In this document: one piece after another, positions 57,299 through 64,000 of the stretch | Layout: each line of letters opens with the position of its first letter | Numbering within the stretch: the stretch's first letter is position 1 | Assembly (NCBI GenBank): GCA_964017065.1 | Contig: OZ024784.1 | Coordinates: 4,631,152-4,695,151 of the forward strand | From: Haliclona indistincta | Taxonomy: Eukaryota > Porifera > Demospongiae > Haplosclerida > Chalinidae | Direction of reading: 5' to 3' | Length of the DNA stretch: 64,000 nucleotides | Position numbers and translations under genes: made by a program | Notes under the pieces: model-generated | Database searches by the model: none | Told to the model about the DNA's origin: nothing | The model's input: the letters and a program-made list of their open reading frames with translations, nothing else

Positions 57299-58416
57299 AG
57301 AGATAGAGAGAAAGAGAAAAGAAGTGGAGAATCAGAAGTGCCCAGGTCAGATCAGTCATCACAGGCTTTCAGGGGGACAAGAAGTGGAACTATGCCGCCC
57401 ACGACAACACAATGGACTACATGTTGCTATCAAGCAGGACTGCAAGAATACAGACTGAACAGAGATGGCATATATCGTGTGCTTTACATGTAAAGCGATT
57501 TCTATAAGGCTTTTCTTAATGCAAGCATAACAGAACAGTGGGGAGAGATCAAAGAATAACTCACTGCTGTCATACAAAATGGCGGTACATCACGTGATGC
57601 GGACCGTGATCATGCATATGCTTTGTAGGCCGCCAGTAGGATCAACTGAGTTCTTTCCGGCGAATTTTCCAATAGAGAGAGCTGGGAAACGCTGACAGCG
57701 CCTCCGTGAACTCGTCCTGCACAGCCGCTTGAGCCGAGCCTTGTTCATAGAGGTAGGTACTTGATGGTCACGGGCCGAGTTCCAGTCTGACTGCAGCGCT
57801 AGTCGCGCCGCCATACCAAGTAGCAGGTATGGCTGAAGCACCGTGTAGCACTGAGCAGCGCGATCGCTTCTAGACTCGATGAACGCGATCGATACCGAAG
57901 TAGCAGCTTCACCTCGACACTTTGGAGTAAGGTGACAGCTGCAGACTGAGGCGCGTGCTCGTAATGGAGATGTGCGCATGCGTGTCCGGGCAGGCCACGC
58001 AGGAGCGGCGCTGCCGGACACGACTGTGTTTATTATAGTCGGTGGTTAACCTTATTTAAAGCTACGCTCTAAATATCATGATGGCTCTTATTTCGAGGGG
58101 CACTTTGAATATGGGCGGTACCACGGTTACGGAGTTTATATAACGGCTGACAAAGTAAAGTACGAGGTGTGATAAGAATACTGATTGTGATAACAACTGA
58201 AACAACATGCACTTTGTAATTATGCAGGGACAATTTCTACAAGGCCATGTAAAAGGACTGGGGATCATTACATTCGCAGATGGAACCAATGGGGAGCCAC
58301 GTAACGAGGGAAAGTTCGATGGCCTTGAACTAGTTCAAAAATGCACAGCATCATCTGCAGTACAGACAGCTCAACGAAATGCTGCTAACGCTCGACAATT
58401 AGCAAATCAGTTATAG
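52294..58416 (+). CDS. MORN4: MORN4-like MORN-repeat protein, coding exon split by 5.6 kb of inserted DNA
   Basis: Part 1 is 52294-52466: MALTVQRVEYTQGDVYEGEW, GKRNGKGRLKMATGAEYAGEF, NGFFHGSGVLRF. Part 2 resumes at 58079: DGSYFEGHFEYGRYHGYGVY to KVKYE at 58168. After a short intron the last exon from 58228 encodes GQFLQGHVKGLGIITFADGT, PRNEGKFDG and a tail ending at 58416. Together this is the full four-repeat MORN4 plan (vertebrate protein about 146 residues). MORN4 binds class III myosin and acts in actin-rich protrusions. If bases 52467-58078 are removed, the codons read CGA TTT CGT GAT GGC, restoring a perfect MORN spacing. No good splice pair flanks the insertion, so this allele may be disrupted, or a cryptic splice is used. 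Confidence 0.84.
52467..53075. mobile_element. Short (609-bp) element inserted in MORN4, same ends as the adjacent long element
   Basis: It starts TTTAACCACTTACCTTAC and ends CTACGCTCTAAATATCA. Its first 313 bp (52467-52779) recur at 53076-53388 and its last 181 bp (52895-53075) at 57898-58078, with nearly every base shared. The middle 115 bp (52780-52894) are private, holding the palindrome-like GGGACAAGTGTCCCC. TTAACCAC at the left end and GTGGTTAA about 35 bp from the right end are inverted copies. It has no coding capacity and is likely a non-autonomous derivative. Confidence 0.8.
56700..57225. repeat. Compound minisatellite inside the long element
   Basis: About ten units of roughly 50-55 bp, each with the core GGTAAGAACCACAGTGCCGC. 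Each core is followed alternately by CAGAGCGGGCGTAGAGGTGT or CGGAGCGGGCTTAGGAG, so the higher-order period is about 105-110 bp. All units share the AGTGCCGCC or AGTGCTGCC core. Minus-strand frames stay open and give the spurious repeat PAALWFLPLLL. Confidence 0.85.
57268..57297. repeat. GA microsatellite
   Basis: A run of GA dinucleotides followed by an AG/AAG-rich purine stretch, inside the long element. Confidence 0.9.
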
Positions 58417-58680
58417 AAACATTCATTATCAAATTTTTATCATTCTTCCAATTCAGCATTTGTTACCTTCTGTCCTGCATTGAGTCGCCATTATAGAGTC
58501 CATTTGCACCTTGTTTTATCATCTGTTACTTTGTACTATGCATTTAAAACTTGTGTGAGAAAGCTATTCATATCAATTGTGAGTATCATGCAACGTAGGC
58601 AATCAGTTTTTGTCACAAAATTTTATTGAAATTAGGCACAATGTTAGCAAGACAGTATGAATATAGCAGTGTTGCAATGG
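58417..58680. other. Tail-to-tail spacer between MORN4 and the VOPP1/WBP1-like gene
   Basis: 264 bp of A/T-rich sequence between convergent stops. It should hold both 3' UTRs. No other gene is seen. Confidence 0.5.
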
Positions 58681-59314
58681 CTATTGTCTGTAGGGTGGTG
58701 GCTGAGCAGTGGGGTCTGTGAGGTAGTAGGGTGGTGGGGGTTCATCATTCTTCAGAGTATGATAGTGCATTTGGTTGATGAAATGAGTGTCTGTGTTGGA
58801 GATCATACCAATGCTTTGGTGTATTGTGCAAAATTCTCACCTGCGTGCGGTGCGGAGTTTTCTGTTGCGAGCAGCCTCTGCTGACGCTGCTGATGTGATC
58901 TTTGAGTTGCTTGGTGATATCGCTTTGCCCCACAGCCAATGCATGCACACATGCACAGCAAGGCAAGAAGTCCCAGCAATAACCTTCACAGAAACCTTAT
59001 TAGTACACAGCGTACTAGACTAATACAGCGCTAACCATGCATACCAAAGACTTCCAAATGAACAACAACCAATGGCAGGACAACAAAATCCAACACAACT
59101 ACAAAAGAAATTCGTACACACTATTTGCATGCAAAATATTCTTACTAGACGTACTGTCTATGCATATCCATGCAGTATTCAGCTTTGCACTGTGTACAAA
59201 ACCAACAATTTATTAATAGAGTGAAGATCGCAGGAAACTTACCATTTCTAGAGGACCCCATACTAGTATATAAACAAGAAGCTGCAGCGGTAAGCTAGCT
59301 TTGGTCAGCTTCAT
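58681..59314 (-). CDS. Small VOPP1/WBP1-like type I membrane protein with PPxY motifs
   Basis: Five tiny exons on the minus strand join in frame. The first, from 59314, is a signal peptide (MKLTKASLPLQLLVYILVWG, ending LEM before GTAAGT). The second starts CKAEYCMDMHR. The third is HCVGFCCPAIGCCSFGSLW. The fourth, after CTGTGAAG, gives the membrane helix LLLGLLALLCMCACIGCG and basic AKRYHQATQRSHQQRQQR. The last, after CCAACACAG, ends with PPPPYY and PPPY motifs, TAG at 58681. Short ectodomain, Cys doublets next to the helix and Pro-Tyr tail match the VOPP1/WBP1/WBP1L group, whose PPxY motifs bind WW domains (for example NEDD4-type ligases). All exons are shorter than ordinary ORF cut-offs. 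Family assignment is by pattern. Confidence 0.72.
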
Positions 59315-59478
59315 TTTCGGCGCAACTGAACAGCTATTCACGTGTGACTGGGCGGAGACGAGTAGTAAATTATGCAATGAATAATCATGACGATGAATAA
59401 TGGCTTCGTGCATGTAGCTAAGCAACTACTCGCAAAACAAGACAACACAAGAGCGATTTCGGCTCTCTGGAGCAAGAC
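59315..59478. promoter_or_regulatory. Divergent promoter between the VOPP1/WBP1-like and lectin genes
   Basis: 164 bp between head-to-head starts. It includes TTCACGTGTGACTGGGCGGAG, that is an E-box CACGTG and a GC-rich GGGCGG site, plus tandem ATGAATAAT strings. This fits a shared bidirectional promoter. Confidence 0.45.
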
Positions 59479-61085
59479 ATGTCTATTCCTAGCTCCTGGA
59501 TAAGATCTAGGCTGCACCACGTGCTGGTAGCAGCAGCAATGTTGCTGCTATTAGCTAATGTGCAGCCAAGCGTATCACAGGAACTTCGACGTGAGTATAG
59601 CATTAATGTACTATGTACACAAGCTATCATGTCCTAAATGTCCCCTTGCAGTTATATGCAACAACACAGGACTGGAAGCAAGCAACTTTTACGTGATGCG
59701 ACCAAATTCAGGACACTGCTACAGATATTTTCAGTCTGACAAGAACTATTTTGATGCCAACAGAACTTGTTTTCGAACTAATGGACTGCTTGCAAGAATA
59801 GACTCACAAAGCGAGAATGATTATATCTATCAGTTGTACTTTTTAAGAGGAGGACAGAGACCTTTTTGGATAGGAATGGATGATCAGGATCAAGAAGGAG
59901 TTTTTAAGTATGTGTGTATAGTGATAAAAGGCAGTATTTTTACTTGTTTTATTGCAGATGGATAGAAGGCAACAAGCTCTTGAACATAGACACATACAAG
60001 AACTGGTCTAATGGCTATCCAATAGACAACACTCAATCTAGAGATTGTGTTCAATTTAGTGAAGATGGCTGGAGAGTACATAGTGGATTTTGTGAGACTT
60101 CAAATTTACCATTTTTATGCAGACAACAAGGTAAAGTCGATCATGTTTAACTAGTCGTGATCACTTGCACTGTTTTATTTTGTTCATTGACAGCCTGCAA
60201 CTCAACAAATGGTGTGTCATGTGTAGTTCCAGTTCCAGAGCCATTCCCAATTGGAATAATTATAGCCATTGTGCTGGTTGTATTGGCCATTGCTGTGGTA
60301 GTTGCAGTGATAGTTATTCTCCTCTGGCTGTATAAGTATCGCAACGATGCCTTCTATCGCTATGTGTGCTGTTGCCTTCAGGGAAGAGCTAAGGAAAGGG
60401 TTCACTCACTTCAGCAAGAGAATCAAAGACTCCGTCACGAACTCTCACAGCAGAAGCTGGGCCTCAGTGGACGTTTTAGTCAGGGACAGTTTGGTAAGTC
60501 AAGTACTGAAATTAATTTCTGAATAATGATTTTTTCACAGCTCGTCAGCTCTCTAACTCTGCTGTGAGTCCAACCAGAGTTGTGTCACCAACATTTCCAG
60601 TCCCTGAAGATCCCAGACAAGGCCCTCCTCTGATGCACACCCTGTCTACCTCTCGCTTTGCCCCAGCTCCTATCAGGTAACAGTGATTAGATCAACCTGC
60701 ATCACCTGTATTCTCACTATGCAGGAGTCCTAGCATAGGATCAACACTAACACCAATGACAAGCACAGGAATGCTGGGAGGTGGCTTGTATTCTCGGCAA
60801 CCAATGCAGAGAAACTACAGCATTGGCTCCAATCCACCAATCAGTCTCAACCGTCCAATGTTGCCGGTAAGTGCTGATATGTTATAATTATTCGAACCAT
60901 AATTATTGTTACAAATGCAGCAAAGGACTTCAATACAAACTATTCCAGAGCAGAGAACACTGCCTAGTTTTGGAAGAGGAGGGCCTTTACTACCAGGCAA
61001 GAGTGACAGACCAGCCTCCGGAACAAGCCAGTCCTCAACAGCTAGTTCAACATCTGCTACATCCAGCAAGATCGGAGAGGAGTGA
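59479..61085 (+). CDS. Single-pass C-type lectin-like receptor
   Basis: ATG at 59479 starts MSIPSSWIRSR and a signal peptide (HHVLVAAAMLLLLANVQPSVS). Exon 2 from 59652 carries ICNNTGLEAS and the lectin fold: GHCYRYFQSDKNYFDANRTC, LLARIDSQSENDYI, and FWIGMDDQDQEGVFK, a WIGL-type core. Exon 3 supplies WIEGNKL, YKNWSNGYP, DCVQFSEDGWRVHSGFC and FLCRQQ. The EPN/QPD and WND calcium motifs are absent or altered (YPIDN), so sugar binding by the classical site is doubtful. After a short stalk comes the membrane helix (IGIIIAIVLVVLAIAVVVAVI). The cytosolic tail has juxtamembrane Cys (YVCCCLQG), a coiled coil (VHSLQQENQRLRHELSQQK) and a long Ser/Pro-rich end, TGA at 61083-61085. It is probably a cell-surface recognition or adhesion receptor. 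Confidence 0.87.
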
Positions 61086-61240
61086 ACGGACCAGAAGCAC
61101 TGAATGAACACACACTATTACATAAACACAGACAATAAAAAATATTGTTTCATAAGTGATTGCTATTGCTTTACATGTGCAAATGGCAGTTAATGTATGA
61201 AGGAAGTATAATGTTAAAAACTAAATCTAGACCGAGGTTA

Positions 61241-63232
61241 TCATGTCAGTAGAGTGCCTGGTTTGAGTAGAGCTATGATGCAAGTCATATTATCGCATCC
61301 GGTACCATCATTGTCTGTGTTAGGTGCTAGACAGCTGTCGCATAACTACAGAACAGAAAAACAAATTCAGAGTTGTACTTTATGGGATGAACTAACTTGT
61401 TCACAAATCAATGAAAGTTTTGCTTCAGTCAGCTTTCCTTCGCCATCTTTCAATACACTTTTTATCTTCTCATGAACAAAATCAACTACAGCTTGGCTCT
61501 CCATTACATTCCTGTACAACATACAACACATCAGTGTAGCAATCACTACAAAGAAGCTGACCAGATTCCATCACAGGCAATGACAACAAACTCATCATCC
61601 TTGGTGAGTGGTCTTACCCGGACATCAGGTAGTGATGTTATCATCTGCTTCTCCAGAGGAAGATCAGTGTTCTTCTTGTAGAAATGATCACCTGATCATG
61701 TAGTATAGATAGTGTATTCAATTATTCATGCCCACGCACCAATGGCTCTGGAAAGATTGAGTCCACCATTTACTCTCAAGTCTGTTCCTACATTCCCTCC
61801 AGCATTCTCTATCCTGTTCAGCTCAATTTGATCTGTTGGGTTGTGATCTACTGACATATCCTCAGCTTTACCTGGAGAAAGAAACAGAACTAAAAATACA
61901 GCAAAGTGTGGCTTCAGTGCTCTGAGCAGTGCTTTAATATGAACCAAGAGTCATATTTATACATGGCCGTATATCTGGTAGGCGGCTATAGACTAAAACC
62001 AATCACTGTACAGTCATCCCACCAAAAACGTAATTCCCATAATAATCAGGTTGGTAGCACAAATCATGAAAATACTGACCTCCAGATGACAGTACACAGC
62101 GAGAATCACCAGCATTAGCCACAATCAACTGGTCTTCTTGAACCAGACATACAATAGCAGTGGTGCCACTATGATAGCCCTCGTCAGCACAGTTCCCTTC
62201 CAGAGACGGGTCAGCAACACGTTTACTCAGAGGAACTATGAAACATCAATAAGTATAACACAAGTATGCATCCATTACCATCACTAGTTAGCCCATTGTC
62301 TATATCACTCTCTCGTTGCCTTTTTCGGCTACTGTTTCCACCAGACGATGATCCCTCTTCACTACTAACACTCTCTTCATTATTGCACTCCTCCTCTTCA
62401 TCGCTAAAATCACTGTCCTCGTCTTCACTACTACCATTATCAAACCCAATTCCAAATTTGTTGGCGATAGCAAGCAAGATCGATGACGACACTTTGATTT
62501 TTTCTTCCTCATCAGTTGCGGATTGTTCTAGAACAGTGCACTATTCAACACATCACCAAACATACACTTCCTGAGAATTACCTCCTTCACTTTCAAGACC
62601 AGTATTTCTACCACCGTAACGAGCAAGCAGCTGTTCAAGAGGCATCTCAGCCTCGTTCATCAATTGGTCTGTATCTTCATCACTATGTATAATAGCACAC
62701 TATTAACCGGCTCATTGATTCACACACCAAACCTTGATTCACTGTCATCGTCATATTCTTCCTTTAATGTTTGCTTCATTTCTTCCACTGCTTCTTCTGA
62801 CAGCAACACCCTATCACACTCGAGAAAAACTTCCTTGAGAGCCTTGTCATAGTTCTTGGTCTTGAGACTAGTTGATGCAGCCAGCATGAGTGGAATGTGA
62901 CGAGCACAATATGCAGCAACTTCTCTTCCTATAGATACAACCCGTGACAAATAGGAGGAGACATTGATATTGTGACTCACCACCATGCCCATCAAACACA
63001 GACAAAAGAGCAGTGTTTTCGATCACATCAGGTATAACGCAATGACTGTCCTGTTGCAGGCAAAATATCACACTTTCTGTCACACATTGATTGATTATCA
63101 TATACATACCTCCATATCTACCCTCCACCCTTGCATGGCGGTCACTCCATAGGAAACAGTTCTTTTTCCGACAGTAAGAACACCATCGGATGATTCCTTT
63201 GCCGTGACAGGCTCGCTCAGATAAGCACCCAT
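61241..63232 (-). CDS. PPM1G: Protein phosphatase PPM1G (PP2C family) with acidic insert
   Basis: The start at 63232 ([14 protein letters not shown]) has a Gly-2 suited to N-myristoylation. Metal-site motifs follow: [26 protein letters not shown] (near 63000), then [14 protein letters not shown] long acidic insert is encoded at about 62700-62280 ([28 protein letters not shown]), the hallmark of PPM1G. The catalytic core resumes with [55 protein letters not shown] and [12 protein letters not shown]. The last exons give [20 protein letters not shown], ending at 61241. All metal-binding Asp residues that can be seen are present. PPM1G is a nuclear Mn/Mg phosphatase linked to splicing and chromatin. 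It starts 92 bp after the PITHD1 stop on the same strand. Confidence 0.94.
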
Positions 63233-63324
63233 CACACAATCCCAATTCCAAGTCGCTGGTGACCACGCCTACAATGACGCCCACCACGTGGACTAATAAT
63301 TATTAATGACTCATCATTAATTTT

Positions 63325-64000
63325 TTATGACACAAATCCACTAACAGGATCAATGTTACTGGTTTTATGATCGGCAGGGTTAGGACGTACTTCATAAGCA
63401 GCAATAGTAACTTCATGTCGATGACCCTGCATGTGGAGCAATGCTGGAGCAGTGACATGCATGTAGTACTGCACAGTCATACCTCAGTGAAGTCACCCTT
63501 CAGCCCAATGTAATATATCTTAGTTGTCTCTGCACCATAGTTTGTTGGAAAGTGCATTGAAAGACTAGTGACTGCATTGAATCTAGACACTCTGTAGAAT
63601 ATAGAATTCATTGCAATACGATAGATTGGTGACGGGACTGACTTGACAGGATATTCTATGTGCCCAGTAACATCCCTGGTCAGCTGCAGTACCTGGTCTG
63701 GTTCTCCTCCTAACTCATCAAACCCTTGCTGTGGACGATTCTTGAAACTAAAATTCAAATAGAATGCTAAAGAAAAAATGTAATTATACTAACAGGCGCA
63801 GTTCTCGAGGATGCTGGTAATCATCTGGTCCCATCACCACGATAGCTTTGAGCTTGACATTACCAGTGAACCTGAGTGTGTGTTAGTTGATTATAACAAG
63901 AGCACAGTAGCTTACGGAACATGGAACAATAGCTCTTCATCAGCATCACTCTCTACAAACTGTGCGATACATGATTGAGCTGTTATTATGTGCATCAAAA
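63325..64000 (-). CDS. PITHD1: PITH domain protein, 3' part (5' end beyond window)
   Basis: Visible exons read AQSCIAQFVESDADEELLF (about 64000-63917), FTGNVKLKAIVVMGPDDYQH (near 63873), NRPQQGFDELGGEPDQVLQL with TGHIEYPVK, VSRFNAVTSLSMHFPTNYGA with TTKIYYIGLKGDFTE, and RHEVTIAAYEVRPNPADHK ending at TAA 63325-63327. The blocks match PITHD1 (C1orf128), a proteasome-interacting thioredoxin-like C-terminal domain protein. Between EYPVK and VSRF is an intron of about 50 bp (GTCAGTCCCG...CTACAG). Its length keeps the frame open, so it can be mistaken for coding sequence. The N-terminus is missing because the gene runs off the window. Confidence 0.9.

Larger units (their letters stand above)
53076..58078. 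mobile_element. Long (5,003-bp) element inserted in MORN4, tandem with the short one
   Basis: It is bounded by the same left (TTTAACCAC) and right (AAATATCA) ends as the short element and abuts it without spacer. The interior (53389-57897) is richer in G+C than the host. It holds only short ORFs (up to about 146 codons) that resemble nothing I know, a roughly 50-bp minisatellite (56700-57225) and a GA run (about 57270-57296). No transposase, reverse transcriptase or integrase motif is visible on either strand. Class unknown; probably a non-autonomous DNA element. Confidence 0.72.

Noticed and set aside
56469..57362. Minus-strand ORFs repeating PAALWFLPLLLRHLYARSGG
   Set aside because: They are by-products of the compound minisatellite, whose unit lengths keep frames open by chance.
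57590..58021. 143-codon minus-strand ORF starting MSGSAAPAWPARTRM
   Set aside because: It spans the repeated right end and private interior of the long element. The first part recurs at 52752-53018 with a different continuation, there is no recognisable domain, and G+C-rich DNA favours chance ORFs.
52467..58078. LTR retrotransposon with direct repeats at both ends
   Set aside because: The repeated blocks are left-end and right-end halves of two tandem elements. No complete long repeat flanks the interior, there are no TG...CA ends, and no reverse transcriptase or integrase is seen.

Overview
This is eukaryotic nuclear DNA from an early-branching animal. It holds spliced genes with short GT-AG introns (often 40-120 bp), very short intergenic gaps (38-220 bp between many neighbours) and clear orthologs of animal genes. 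A demosponge is my best guess, from the compactness, the tandem GABA-B-like class C receptors and the ankyrin-Roc-COR expansion. That assignment is inference; no species can be read from the sequence.

Layout. 1-2544 (+) is the 3' part of an SNX25-like sorting nexin. 2732-3742 (+) is an unrecognised single-exon gene. 3908-10037 (+) holds two tandem GABA-B-like class C GPCR genes. 10295-20203 (+) is an ARHGAP21/23-like PDZ-PH-RhoGAP gene with a 25-copy minisatellite in an intron. 20421-21599 (+) is OGG1 and 21699-23498 (+) TMEM106. 23793-24819 (-) is INSIG and 24858-27969 (-) a SENP1/2-type SUMO protease. 28273-28976 (+) is unrecognised. 29038-32149 (-) holds two paralogous two-pass membrane proteins; one has a long helical cytosolic N-terminus.

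32296-48663 (-) is the most unusual part: three tandem genes for ankyrin-Roc-COR (ROCO family) GTPases. Each carries a large Pro/charge-rich insert inside the G domain. They show mosaic similarity (copy 2 is a chimera of copies 1 and 3), a divergent G4 motif in copies 1 and 2, and a frameshifted coding minisatellite in the C-terminus of copy 3. Decayed copies of the last CARS1 exon sit upstream of copies 1 and 2 and mark the duplication unit.

48703-52096 (-) is cysteinyl-tRNA synthetase (CARS1). 52294-58416 (+) is a MORN4-like gene split by 5.6 kb of inserted DNA made of two tandem elements with the same ends (609 bp and 5,003 bp). 58681-59314 (-) is a tiny five-exon VOPP1/WBP1-like membrane protein with PPxY motifs. 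59479-61085 (+) is a single-pass C-type lectin-like receptor, 61241-63232 (-) PPM1G, and 63325-64000 (-) the 3' part of PITHD1.

The genes do not form one pathway. Most are housekeeping or cell-biology genes. The accessory interest lies in the receptor pair, the two-pass membrane pair next to the ROCO cluster, and the inserted elements. Exon limits were read by eye from splice signals and reading-frame continuity, so individual edges may be off by a few codons.
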